Assembly: GCF_016587435.1 (NCBI RefSeq)
Contig: NZ_BNJJ01000016.1
Span: 62,001-126,000, forward strand
Origin: Dictyobacter formicarum
Lineage (GTDB): Bacteria; Chloroflexota; Ktedonobacteria; Ktedonobacterales; Ktedonobacteraceae
Length of the DNA: 64,000 nucleotides
Reading direction: 5' to 3'
How positions within the stretch are numbered: the first letter of the stretch is position 1; each line of letters starts with the position of its first letter. Both the position numbers and the translations under genes were made by a program. Shown here piece by piece: positions 28,023 to 36,849 of the stretch. Below the pieces are notes generated by a model. That model ran no database searches and had not been told where the DNA came from. It saw only the letters and a list, made by a program, of their open reading frames with translations.

Positions 28023-28592
28023 ATGCAATACGTAACAATAGCAAAGACACCTGCCAACCTGTGCATTCTGAAGAAAAGGAGATCTTCTATTTTTGCTTTT
28101 TTCTCAACTTTAGTACGCAAAAAATTTGTCCGCTTTGCCGTTATCGGCGGAATCGGCATCCTTTTCAATGATCTGGTGCTGGCTGGATTTATGTGGTTGA
28201 TCCATTTCTATCCAGCCGCCTATGTCTTTGCTTTTGCTGTCAGTAATGGCCTCAATTTTGTTTTGAATCAGGTCATTACTTATCCCGAACACCTCCCCAA
28301 TCGCGCCTCTATCTGGTTTCAGCGTCTGCTGAAAGCCGAGATTACCAGCGTTTCTGCCCTGGTGATTTCTTTCTCTGTGGCGTTGATCTTCCACTATATA
28401 TTTCATATGAGCGAATACCTTGCCAACCCGATTGGGCTCTGCTTCTCGTTTGTCTACAAGTATCTGGTCTCGGATCGTTTTGTTTATCGACCAGGGCCGG
28501 CTAGATCTGTGGCACCTGAGGCTGAGCCGGTGACCGATCCAATGACGCCACCAGTAGTAGACGAGGACGCTGCTACCTCGGCTGCCGACTAG
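28023..28592 (+). CDS. GtrA-like flippase family protein
   Basis: The 189-residue protein contains four hydrophobic segments in the GtrA arrangement. The typical first motif is FVRFAVIGGIGILFNDLVLAG and the last KYLVSDRFVY. GtrA-family proteins are small membrane proteins thought to move or help move lipid-linked sugars across the membrane. The C terminus (from about 160) is a disordered Pro/Glu/Asp tail. The ribosome site is weak, so the exact start is uncertain; translation could begin closer to residue 15. There is no glycosyltransferase partner next to it. Confidence 0.8.
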   Translation: MQYVTIAKTPANLCILKKRRSSIFAFFSTLVRKKFVRFAVIGGIGILFNDLVLAGFMWLIHFYPAAYVFAFAVSNGLNFVLNQVITYPEHLPNRASIWFQRLLKAEITSVSALVISFSVALIFHYIFHMSEYLANPIGLCFSFVYKYLVSDRFVYRPGPARSVAPEAEPVTDPMTPPVVDEDAATSAAD

Positions 28593-28743
28593 CTCCAGCA
28601 CCGCACCGCTAACTGGCGAGTCATCCTATCCCGATGGCCATGTGCGTGAAACGCGCTCTTTTGCGGATATATATTCGCATAAAGCCACGCTGCTATTCTC
28701 TTTTATGCTTGTGTTAAAAGATCTTTAAATCTCTAAATTTCTC

Positions 28744-28772
28744 TTGACAATGGTATAGGCGATTTATATACT
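28744..28772 (+). promoter_or_regulatory. Promoter of the hisG T-box operon
   Basis: A perfect -35 TTGACA (28744-28749), a 17-base spacer and TATACT (28767-28772) lie upstream of the T-box leader. Confidence 0.8.
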
Positions 28773-28874
28773 AAGTACAAAGCTGGATAAACAAATTGAT
28801 TTCGTAGTTGTAACAGGATGGGTAAATGTGTTGCAACCACGAAAAAGAATAAATGACAATACAATGTATCCAAG

Positions 28875-29171
28875 TAGAGGCGAGTGATCGAGGAAGAGTA
28901 GGCGGGTGTGGTATATATAGCGACCTGGAGGTTGGTGCAAATCCAGGTATACCTACCGACTGAACACACCGAGAGAGCCTTGTGCGAGCATACCCAGTGC
29001 CAAAGCACACCGGATGGCCTCATCCGTTATCATGAGCAACTCTTAGTTCTGAGCCCCTCTGTAGCAGGGACCAGGATTATGAGACCGAGAGTCTGTCTGT
29101 TTGACAGAAATGAGGATGGGACCGCGGATTGACCTTCGTTCCTCGAGTAGCGAGGAATGAGGGTTTTTTTA
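28875..29171 (+). ncRNA. T-box leader of hisG, candidate His (CAC) specifier
   Basis: Stem I begins with GAGGAAGAGTA (specifier-loop 5' side) and has the distal segment GGTTGGTGCAAATCC found in many T-boxes. The 3' side reads GAACACACC, placing CAC (28975-28977) directly after GAA and before A, the same geometry as in the two arginine leaders. The T-box core AGGATGGGACCGCGG is at 29113-29127. A terminator stem and seven T end at 29170. Uncharged tRNA-His would allow read-through into hisG. An ACA reading is one base away and is less favoured. Confidence 0.87.
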
Positions 29172-29200
29172 TTGGTAAAACCTGAAGGAGAAAACTGGCG

Positions 29201-30082
29201 ATGACATCAAAATTGAGTGGTGATCACATTAAGTTGGCGATACAGAAGGATGGTCGGTTGACTGAAGATACGCGCAATTTGTTGCGTACCGTAGGCTTGC
29301 ATTTTGAATCGTATAAGCAACGCCTCTTTAGTATCTGCCGCAACTTTCCAATGGATATTCTCTACGTACGCGATGACGATATTGCGGAATATGTAGCTGA
29401 AGGTGTGGTAGATCTGGGTATCGTGGGTCGCAACCTGGTCGTAGAAGCTGATAAGCCGGTTGAAGAGATTATGCCGCTCAATTATGGCCATTGTAGTTTG
29501 AAGGTGGCTGTTCCCGCTGAGAGTGGTATTTCACGTATCGAGCAACTGGCAGGCTGCAAGGTCGCTACTTCATATCCTGTCACTACCAGTCGCTTCTTCG
29601 AGGAACGCAACGTGGATGTCAACGTGATCACTATCAGTGGTAGCGTTGAGATTACGCCCGCGCTGGGCGTGGCCTCGGCCATTGTTGACCTGGTGAGTAC
29701 CGGAAGTAGCTTACGCTTGAACGACCTGATCGCGATCGAAAATGTGCTGGACTCCCAGTCGGTCGTAATTGCCAACCGCGACTCGCTGGCTGACAATCAG
29801 AAGGCGGCCATTGTCGAGCGCTTGTTGACGCGTTTCCGCGGCGTAATGGCCGCCTCAGAATATAAATACGTCATGATGAACGTCCCGGCGAGCGCGCTGG
29901 AATACATCTCGACCATCATGCCCGGACTCAAATCCCCCACCGTACTGCCAACGGCGGACCCCTCATGGATGGCCGTACATACCGCCATCCGCGAAGACAT
30001 GTTCTGGGATGTCATCGAAGAGCTCAAAACGCTAGGCGCCCAGGGCATTCTGGTCTCCTCCATCGAGAAAATGTTCGTCTAA
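29201..30082 (+). CDS. hisG: ATP phosphoribosyltransferase, long form
   Basis: A 293-residue enzyme catalysing the first step of histidine synthesis, ATP plus PRPP to phosphoribosyl-ATP. The periplasmic-binding-protein-like catalytic lobes are recognisable from IKLAIQKDGRLTEDT, VVDLGIVGRN and the PRPP-binding stretch ASAIVDLVSTGSSL. The last 80 residues form the ACT-like regulatory domain (KYVMMNVPASALEYI...) of the long, HisZ-independent form, which is feedback-inhibited by histidine. GGAG lies upstream. Other his genes are not in the window. Confidence 0.94.
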   Translation: MTSKLSGDHIKLAIQKDGRLTEDTRNLLRTVGLHFESYKQRLFSICRNFPMDILYVRDDDIAEYVAEGVVDLGIVGRNLVVEADKPVEEIMPLNYGHCSLKVAVPAESGISRIEQLAGCKVATSYPVTTSRFFEERNVDVNVITISGSVEITPALGVASAIVDLVSTGSSLRLNDLIAIENVLDSQSVVIANRDSLADNQKAAIVERLLTRFRGVMAASEYKYVMMNVPASALEYISTIMPGLKSPTVLPTADPSWMAVHTAIREDMFWDVIEELKTLGAQGILVSSIEKMFV

Positions 30083-30688
30083 CACGGCCGCTGCGGTAGG
30101 TGCCGGGCTCGCCCCGGCTTGCCGCAAAGCGGCCGACTCCCGAGCGGTTCACGTTTCCCAAACACGTTTCCATTCCAAAAAACGTACGACAATGCATCGG
30201 CGAGCACATCCGTTGGAGTAACGCTCGCTGGGGATGTGACGTTTCTAGAGAACGCACGCGCCCGGGCACGGGGCCGCTTCGCGGCAAGCCGGGGCTGAGC
30301 CCGGCACCTACGAGGATTCGTTCTTGTTTCTTCTTGCATTGCCCTTTTGCAACAAAATGAATGACTCCCTGTGCTGCATGAACCATTGACACAACTCTCT
30401 GTGGTTGGTTATACTTCATTTAGGTAAAATGTGTTAAAAGCCTCAAAATAACCATCAACAGGAATATGCTAGCGTGATAATGCAAACGTGGCACGGCCCA
30501 AAGACAGATCAATAACTCCGCTGTCTTTGGGCTATGAAGGAAACAAACATAGAGACTGCCAATTTTTAAGGTCGGGCATCGTTGTGCGCGTCGATTTGGC
30601 GATAAACAACTAAAGCCAGACGTGGGCACTTGTTTGCCTTCCTCTTTCGGACGAACAGTCATCAGTGTGAGTGAACCATACTGGTCCG
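30083..30688. other. Intergenic region with a large structured element
   Basis: The region contains the composite REP-like element listed separately. It also holds a perfect 12-base hairpin GCCCAAAGACAG/CTGTCTTTGGGC (30496-30507 with 30521-30532), which has no T tract. No gene was recognised. Confidence 0.5.
30096..30311. repeat. REP-like composite element with 39-40-base arms, site 4
   Basis: The left arm 30096-30134 starts with GTAGGTGCCGGG and the right arm 30272-30311 ends with CCCGGCACCTAC. They pair over 39-40 bases with one mismatch and one bulge. Each arm contains its own GC-rich hairpin (GCCGGG, loop GCGAG or GCTGAG, CCCGGC). The 137 bases between the arms contain further short inverted repeats, including GCGAG...CTCGC and CACATCC...GGATGTG. 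It follows hisG. Confidence 0.8.
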
Positions 30689-32053
30689 TTATGGGCACTT
30701 CCTGATTGGAAGTGTCACTGGCGGAACTGGTGACGCTGCAAAATTTAGATCATCTCCAATACTAGCTACTTGCAGCTCTCTCTGACTCAGCCGAGGTGGA
30801 GTTGGGCCTAAAAACGTATCCTCAGCGAACTTGAGGGTACTGGTGAGGTCGTAGCGTCGGTTGCTGATGGCATGATGGGCAAAAGGTGAAATGATAAGCA
30901 ATGGTACTCGAAATCCGAAACCAATAGGCTCATTGTGTAGCAGTGGCGGAGCAACATGATCATAGAAGCCACCAAAATCATCCCATGTCACGACAATCAC
31001 GCTATGCGCCCAGACCTGTGGGTTGCTTTCTACCGCGTTGATCTGTTCACTGACCCAATTTTCTCCCTGACAAGAAGTAGATTGTCCGGGGTGCTCATTT
31101 TGTGTATGATCAGCAGACAGCCAGGAGAATTGTAGTAGGGTATTATTTGCTATATCCATTTGGAAACCATTCAATCTGGTGTCAATTCCATTGGGGTGGG
31201 TTGGTGTGGATGGCACATTCACATCTGAAAATGAGGCCAGGGAATCATTAGAATCCGTTGTATTGGAAACATAATATTTCCAACTTTTGCCAAAACGATT
31301 CATTTCAGACGCCAGCGTGCCTACCTGATTGTTGGTCCAGCAGGGCGGGGGAGAGATAAAGTTTCCTGTAAATGGTTCTGTATTTGAGGCATGGGTGAAG
31401 GTCTCCACCTTTGAATTCTTGGGTGCCTGACATCCCCACCTGATCGGTTCTGTTGGGTTGTTAATCATACTGCCAACGAAAATTGGCCCTGACCTGGCCG
31501 CGACGGCATAGAGGTGATTGGGGAAGCTAGGTCCCATGACCGATGAAAATGCGTTGTCTCCGAGCACAAAGTTATCTGCGAGTTTCCAGTAATTGGGGAT
31601 CTCACGCCGATGCGCAGCAACGTAGCAGGCTAATGCAGCGCACTCCATCGAGTGATTAAACTTATCCATTTGTGCGCTATCATAGTCTATGTGTGCTGAG
31701 CTCCAGGAGTGTTCGAAATCAGGAAGCATGCTGCCTGTCGTCTCATTAAGGGCTCGAAGCGGCACTGTTTTTGGATTAGTGCATGGTTGCAGCGTCAGCG
31801 TTGCACAATATACTCCTTGCACATTGCCATCTCCCGGGTAACGTCCAAAGTAGGAGTCAAAGGAACGATTCTCCTGCACAATATAGATGATGTGTTGGAT
31901 TGGTGAGGTCTGATTTATTGGTGGTTGCGGCGGCCTTGGGTATGGTGGTTTTGGCCAGGCAAAGGCATCACCTTTGAAAATTGTCAGCAGGAATATCCCC
32001 AGGATCAGGCTATTACGTAGATGTCTTGTCAACAACACGCATTTCAATTGCAT
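30689..32053 (-). CDS. Exported phosphoesterase, phospholipase C/acid phosphatase family
   Basis: I place the start at 32053, where AAAGGA precedes the ATG and a signal peptide follows (RNSLILGIFLLTIFKGDAFA); an upstream in-frame ATG is less likely. The roughly 450-residue product belongs to the phosphoesterase family of phospholipase C and AcpA enzymes. Metal- and phosphate-binding segments are visible: IIYIVQENRSFDSYFGR, HSWSSAHIDYD, VVTWDDFGGFYDHVAPP. These enzymes hydrolyse phosphate esters outside the cell; phospholipid and phosphomonoester substrates cannot be told apart here. Confidence 0.85.
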   Translation of the reverse strand: MQLKCVLLTRHLRNSLILGIFLLTIFKGDAFAWPKPPYPRPPQPPINQTSPIQHIIYIVQENRSFDSYFGRYPGDGNVQGVYCATLTLQPCTNPKTVPLRALNETTGSMLPDFEHSWSSAHIDYDSAQMDKFNHSMECAALACYVAAHRREIPNYWKLADNFVLGDNAFSSVMGPSFPNHLYAVAARSGPIFVGSMINNPTEPIRWGCQAPKNSKVETFTHASNTEPFTGNFISPPPCWTNNQVGTLASEMNRFGKSWKYYVSNTTDSNDSLASFSDVNVPSTPTHPNGIDTRLNGFQMDIANNTLLQFSWLSADHTQNEHPGQSTSCQGENWVSEQINAVESNPQVWAHSVIVVTWDDFGGFYDHVAPPLLHNEPIGFGFRVPLLIISPFAHHAISNRRYDLTSTLKFAEDTFLGPTPPRLSQRELQVASIGDDLNFAASPVPPVTLPIRKCP

Positions 32054-32232
32054 AGGATTGGACCGTCCTTTCTCTGTTACCTGTGTCTTGCTAGTGATCA
32101 ACAATGCGCCATACAATTTCAGACTGGGCAGCAACGTCGAAAGAGCCGGATTTGATGAAAGAAAGAAGAAGATGCATCCATTGACGTCCCTTTCTACCTA
32201 CCTACCCATCCACAAAAGGAATATAATTTTAT

Positions 32233-32241
32233 ATTATAGCA
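32233..32241 (-). promoter_or_regulatory. Extended -10 promoter element of the phosphoesterase gene
   Basis: The reverse strand reads TTTATGCTATAATAT, an extended -10 with perfect TATAAT, in AT-rich DNA about 180 bases before the start codon. Confidence 0.4.
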
Positions 32242-32355
32242 TAAAATATTGAAAAATTATATATTAGTGCAAAAATGTTTGTTTGATGTTTTTAAATATA
32301 TTTTAATTTAAAAGAAACTAATGGAAAATTATGGTTTTTCATGCACTGAGGTAGT

Positions 32356-32401
32356 AAAAAAGAAGACATGAGACATCCCAAACATTCGTCTCATGTCTTC
32401 T
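32356..32401 (-). terminator. Terminator of the carAB operon
   Basis: A perfect 14-base stem (AGAAGACATGAGAC, 32361-32374, with 32388-32401) and a 13-base loop. On the reverse strand it is followed by a run of T (32360-32356). It ends the leftward arginine operon after carB. Confidence 0.88.
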
Positions 32402-32420
32402 TGCCAGGTTGGTTGTGCGC

Positions 32421-35400
32421 CTATGGCTGGCGGCTCATCAAGGTGGGCTCAGGTAGGTATAGTTCCTCGAGCGGCTGCTCGTGCTGGTACTCGTCCCAGG
32501 CTTTGATGGGCAGGGCGGCCAGGTTTTTGCTGGCCAGGGCGCGCAGGAAAATGCGCATCTGCTTGATCTTGGTGATCAGGTGGATGTTGCAGTCGATGGC
32601 CAGGCGCCGCAGGGTATAGTTCTGGTCGAAATCGCGCTGCAGGCGGCCTGCAACGATGATGATCGCCAGATCGATCTGCTGCTGGCGGAAGGCTTGCTCT
32701 ACCTCTCCATTATCCTCTGAGAGCAATGTTGCCGTGATATGGTGCTGCCGCAAAAATTGCCAGGTTTCTGCCGTGGCATAGAGTGGCAGCTCCAGCGCCT
32801 CTAGATGCTGCAGGCTGGCTAGCAGGGCGTCTTGCTTCTCTTCACCATGCAGGCTCAGGAAGATGCCTTTCTGTGGCAGCGTACCGCCCGCAGCCAGAAT
32901 AGCCTTCAGATAAGCCTCCTCCAGATCCTCACCAAAGCAGGCAACTTCGCCGGTGGAGGACATCTCTACGCTCAGGACTGGATCGGCTCCGATCAGGCGC
33001 GAAAAGGAGAATTGGGGTGCTTTCAATGCCACAAAGGCCGGTTCCGGGACCTCAATGCAGGGAAGCTCTTCTTGCGAGAAGATGACGTCCACAAAGATGT
33101 CCATGAAGTTGATACCGGTGACTTTGCAGATGAATGGGAAGGTACGCGAGGCGCGCAGGTTGGTCTCGATCACATAAAGCTGACCATCTTTGAGCAAGAA
33201 TTGAATGTTGACTGGCCCTGTCACATCCAGCGCCTGAACAATCTGACGTCCAATCGCGGCAATGTCCTGCTGCAAACTTTCGGAGAGAGTTTGTGGCGGC
33301 AAGACGATCGTCGCATCACCCGAGTGGACGCCGGCATTCTCAATATGCTCTGAGATGACATAGGCCTTGACCTGTCCATGCTGGGCCACGGCGTCGAACT
33401 CCACCTCGCGAGCATATTCAAAGAACTTTGAAACGGTCACGGGATGATCGGGCGAGAGCGCGGCGGCCTGGCATGTATACAGTTCCAGTTCTTCGGGGGT
33501 GTCGCAGACCTTCATGGCGCTTCCCGAGAGTACATAGGATGGTCGAACCAGGACGGGATAGCTGACTCGCTCGGCAAAGGCAGTTAGCTCGCTCAGGGTC
33601 GTGAATGTATTCCATTCCGGTTGCTGTACACCCAGCGTATCCAGGAGTCGTGAGAAGGTGCTGCGGTTCTCGGCGCGATCGATATTTTTGGCCAGCGTGC
33701 CCAAAAGATGGCAGCCATACGCCGCCAGCAGCTGGGCGCGATTATTTGGCGTTTGTCCTCCTACCGAGACAATCAACCCGTCCGGCTGTTCAAAATCATA
33801 GATGTCCGCGATGCGCTCAAAGGTCAGTTCTTCGAAGTAGAGTCGATCCGAGACATCATAATCGGTGGAGACGGTTTCTGGATTGCTATTGATGATAATG
33901 GTCTGCCTGCCATGCTTTTTCAGTGCCTCGACCGTGCTGACGCTGGTCCAGTCGAACTCTACCGAGGAACCAATACGGTATGGGCCAGAGCCCAGCACGA
34001 TAATCCCATCGCCAGCACAGGGACTGACATCGTGGTGCTGTGCATTGTAGGTCAGGTAGAGATAGTTGGTCTCGGCCGGGAACTCCGCGCCCAGCGTGTC
34101 GATCTGGAAGACCGAGGGCAATACGCCCAGTTGCTGGCGCAGCTTGCGTATACTCATCTCGTCGCTACCGTGTAGTTCTGCGATCCGCTTATCTGAAGTT
34201 CCAAGCTGTTTCAATTTCCACAATTGGGCTGCCGTCAGCTCGCTGGCCGGCGTCACAGCCTGCTCATGCTCAATAATATTGTTAATACGCGCCAGAAACC
34301 AGGGATTGATCCCGGTCAGTGTATAAATTTCTTCAACTGTGATGCCCTGCTGCAGCGCCAGCGCCAGCGCAAACGGGCGCTTAGGGGTCGGTATAGAGAG
34401 ATAGTGTTGCATTTCGGTCTGGGAGGAGAAGAAATCAGCGGGTGGGAGCACACCCTCGAAGTTCTGCTCCAGCATACGTAGTGCTTTTTGATAGGCTTCT
34501 TCAAATGTGCGACCAATACCCATCACTTCACCCACAGATTTCATACCCGTCCCAATTGTTTCCTCCACCCCTTTAAATTTGGCGATATCCCAGCGTGGTA
34601 TCTTCACGACCAGGTAGTCGAGGCTGGGCTCAAAGCAGGCGCTGGTTACGCCGGTCACCTTGTTGGGGAGCCGGGTTAGATCATAGCCAAGCGCCAGTTT
34701 GGCGGCGATGTATGCCAGTGGATAGCCTGTGACCTTGCTGGCCAGGGCCGAACTGCGCGAGAGGCGCGCATTGACCTCGATCACATAATATTGAGTGCTC
34801 ACCGGGTCCAGAGCAAACTGTACATTGCATTCGCCGACAATGCCCAGACTACGCACGATCTGGATCGAAGCTGAACGCAGCAGATGATATTCTTCATTGC
34901 TCAGGGTCTGGCTGGGCGCGACCACAATGGATTCGCCGGTATGGATGCCCAGCGGATCCATATTTTCCATATTGCAGACAGTGATGCAGTTATCATGATG
35001 ATCTCTAACTACTTCATATTCAATCTCTTTATAGTGATGAAGATATTGCTCAACCAGCACCTGCGGGGCAAACGAAAGTGCGTGTTCAACGATATGCTTA
35101 AGTTCTGTTTTTGTATAAGCGATCCCGGAGCCCTGCCCACCCAGGGCAAAACCGGCTCGCACCATGACGGGAAAGCCGATTTGCTCTCCCAGTTCAAGCG
35201 CTTCGGCCAGGGTGGTGGCGCTCTGACTCTGCGGAGTCGGAATGTGGATGCTGTGTAGATGTTCGGCGAACTTCTGGCGATCCTCGGTCAGAATAATGGC
35301 CGAGATTGGCGTGCCCAGAATACGCACGTTATAGCGGGCCAGAATGCCCTGTTCATAGAGCTGGATGCCGCAGTTCAAAGCTGTCTGGCCACCAAAAGAC

Positions 35401-35654
35401 AGCAAGATGCCGTCCGGCCGTTCGCGTTGGATGATCTTCTCCACGAAGTAGGGCGTAACGGGCAGAAAGTAGACCCGGTCTGCCAGCAATTGTGAGGTCT
35501 GGATTGTCGCGATATTGGGATTAATCAGGACAGTCTGGACCCCTTCTTCCTTCAACGCCTTGAGGGCCTGTGAGCCAGAATAATCAAACTCACCGGCCTG
35601 ACCAATTTTCAATGCACCAGACCCCAGCAGCAGCACTTTGCGTAGTTGTTTCAT
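32421..35654 (-). CDS. carB: Carbamoyl-phosphate synthase large subunit
   Basis: A 1077-residue subunit that makes carbamoyl phosphate from bicarbonate, ATP and ammonia supplied by CarA. Two ATP-grasp halves (about 1-550 and 551-930) precede an MGS-like regulatory domain (about 935-1060). The N-terminal half reads IGQAGEFDYSGSQALKALKEE and LINPNIATIQTSQ, and later KEIEYEVVRD and VCNMENMD. This is closer to the eukaryotic and Bacteroidetes type than to E. coli CarB. The start overlaps the carA stop by one base (TAATG). As the last gene of an Arg T-box operon it probably serves arginine synthesis. Confidence 0.95.
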   Translation of the reverse strand: MKQLRKVLLLGSGALKIGQAGEFDYSGSQALKALKEEGVQTVLINPNIATIQTSQLLADRVYFLPVTPYFVEKIIQRERPDGILLSFGGQTALNCGIQLYEQGILARYNVRILGTPISAIILTEDRQKFAEHLHSIHIPTPQSQSATTLAEALELGEQIGFPVMVRAGFALGGQGSGIAYTKTELKHIVEHALSFAPQVLVEQYLHHYKEIEYEVVRDHHDNCITVCNMENMDPLGIHTGESIVVAPSQTLSNEEYHLLRSASIQIVRSLGIVGECNVQFALDPVSTQYYVIEVNARLSRSSALASKVTGYPLAYIAAKLALGYDLTRLPNKVTGVTSACFEPSLDYLVVKIPRWDIAKFKGVEETIGTGMKSVGEVMGIGRTFEEAYQKALRMLEQNFEGVLPPADFFSSQTEMQHYLSIPTPKRPFALALALQQGITVEEIYTLTGINPWFLARINNIIEHEQAVTPASELTAAQLWKLKQLGTSDKRIAELHGSDEMSIRKLRQQLGVLPSVFQIDTLGAEFPAETNYLYLTYNAQHHDVSPCAGDGIIVLGSGPYRIGSSVEFDWTSVSTVEALKKHGRQTIIINSNPETVSTDYDVSDRLYFEELTFERIADIYDFEQPDGLIVSVGGQTPNNRAQLLAAYGCHLLGTLAKNIDRAENRSTFSRLLDTLGVQQPEWNTFTTLSELTAFAERVSYPVLVRPSYVLSGSAMKVCDTPEELELYTCQAAALSPDHPVTVSKFFEYAREVEFDAVAQHGQVKAYVISEHIENAGVHSGDATIVLPPQTLSESLQQDIAAIGRQIVQALDVTGPVNIQFLLKDGQLYVIETNLRASRTFPFICKVTGINFMDIFVDVIFSQEELPCIEVPEPAFVALKAPQFSFSRLIGADPVLSVEMSSTGEVACFGEDLEEAYLKAILAAGGTLPQKGIFLSLHGEEKQDALLASLQHLEALELPLYATAETWQFLRQHHITATLLSEDNGEVEQAFRQQQIDLAIIIVAGRLQRDFDQNYTLRRLAIDCNIHLITKIKQMRIFLRALASKNLAALPIKAWDEYQHEQPLEELYLPEPTLMSRQP

Positions 35655-36739
35655 TAAATCTTCTCCAGGAAGTAATCAAAGACCCACTCAGTGTCCACTG
35701 GTCCAGGGGCTGCTTCGGGGTGAAATTGGACCGACATGAAGGGTTGCGAAACATGCTTGATACCTTCGTTGCTGCCGTCATTGGCATTGATAAACCAGGG
35801 CTCGAATTCAGGCGGAACCTCGCTGACCACAAAACCATGATTCTGAGTCGTGATATAGCAGCGTGGGCTATCCTGCATGATGCAGGGCTGATTCTGACTG
35901 CGGTGTCCGAACTTCATCTTGGTGGTATCACCGCCGGCTGCCAGCGCGAGCAAATGGTTTCCCATACAGATGCCCAGAGTTGGGATTTTATGCTCCAGCG
36001 CCGTGCGAATAGTCTCGATAGTAGTGGTCGCTGTCTTTGGATTGCCTGGTCCATTGGAAACCAGCAGACCATCGAAATGGAATGCCTGATTGTTCGCAAA
36101 CAAATTATAATCCCAGGGTACCGTCACGATCTGCACATTGCGCCGGAGCAGGCAACGCACAATATTCTTCTTGGCCCCACAGTCCAGTAGAGCGATCGTC
36201 TTTGAACCCTGACCAAGTGTTGTGACCTGTTGTGTTGAGACCTGTGCGACGAGGTTGCTTTGATTGGGATCAAAAAAAGGCACATCTTCATCGAAGACAA
36301 TTTTTCCTAGCATTGCGCCATGATTGCGAATATGCTGGGTGAGCAGGCGGGTATCTTTAATTTCGAGCGCCGGAACCTTCTCCTGTATGAGCCAGTTGCT
36401 CAAGGTCATCGTGCTCTGGGCATGTGACGGCGTATCGATATAATTGGACACGATCAGGCCAGTGGCGTGAATATGATCATCTTCCCATCTGCTCATGGTG
36501 GGCACACCATAGTTGCCGGCTAATGGATAGGTCAATACCAATAGCTGTCCCGCGAACGAGGCATCTGTCAGCGCCTCTGGATAGCCCACCATGCCGGTGC
36601 TGAACACGATCTCGCCGGATTTTCCTTCTTCATAGCCAAAGGAGAGGCCCTCGAATTGCGTCCCATCCTCCAGGATTAGTTTGCCGTAGCGGGCTGGGCG
36701 CTGTATTGACTCGGGTTTGGATAGTACTTGCGTGTGCAT
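35654..36739 (-). CDS. carA: Carbamoyl-phosphate synthase small subunit
   Basis: A 361-residue glutamine amidotransferase that feeds ammonia to CarB. The N-terminal domain contains GEIVFSTGMVGYPEALTD. The class I GATase domain has the nucleophile Cys in LGICMGNHLLALA (usually GICLGHQ) and the His-Glu pair in VQFHPEAAPGP. AAAGGA lies 6 bases before the ATG. It follows the carbamoyltransferase gene after 110 bases and overlaps carB. Confidence 0.95.
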   Translation of the reverse strand: MHTQVLSKPESIQRPARYGKLILEDGTQFEGLSFGYEEGKSGEIVFSTGMVGYPEALTDASFAGQLLVLTYPLAGNYGVPTMSRWEDDHIHATGLIVSNYIDTPSHAQSTMTLSNWLIQEKVPALEIKDTRLLTQHIRNHGAMLGKIVFDEDVPFFDPNQSNLVAQVSTQQVTTLGQGSKTIALLDCGAKKNIVRCLLRRNVQIVTVPWDYNLFANNQAFHFDGLLVSNGPGNPKTATTTIETIRTALEHKIPTLGICMGNHLLALAAGGDTTKMKFGHRSQNQPCIMQDSPRCYITTQNHGFVVSEVPPEFEPWFINANDGSNEGIKHVSQPFMSVQFHPEAAPGPVDTEWVFDYFLEKI

Positions 36740-36849
36740 GGATCATCCTTTCTACTGCTAACCCCTGTATGCTGCCAGGCGGTTTAAGCAGAATATAATG
36801 ACAGGTCAACCGAAATGGATCAGAGGCCTGGTACGTGCCACATACTGGC

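Larger units (their letters stand above)
32054..32420. other. AT-rich intergenic region between phosphoesterase gene and carB
   Basis: Apart from the phosphoesterase -10 element and the carB terminator, this region holds AT-rich DNA (especially 32218-32340) without a recognisable gene. Confidence 0.4.

Noticed and set aside
30079..30360. Short open frames within the element after hisG
   Set aside because: They arise from the GC-rich inverted arms on both strands and have no start signals.
32832..33353. Open frames antisense to carB
   Set aside because: They mirror a highly conserved enzyme and lack ribosome sites or homology.
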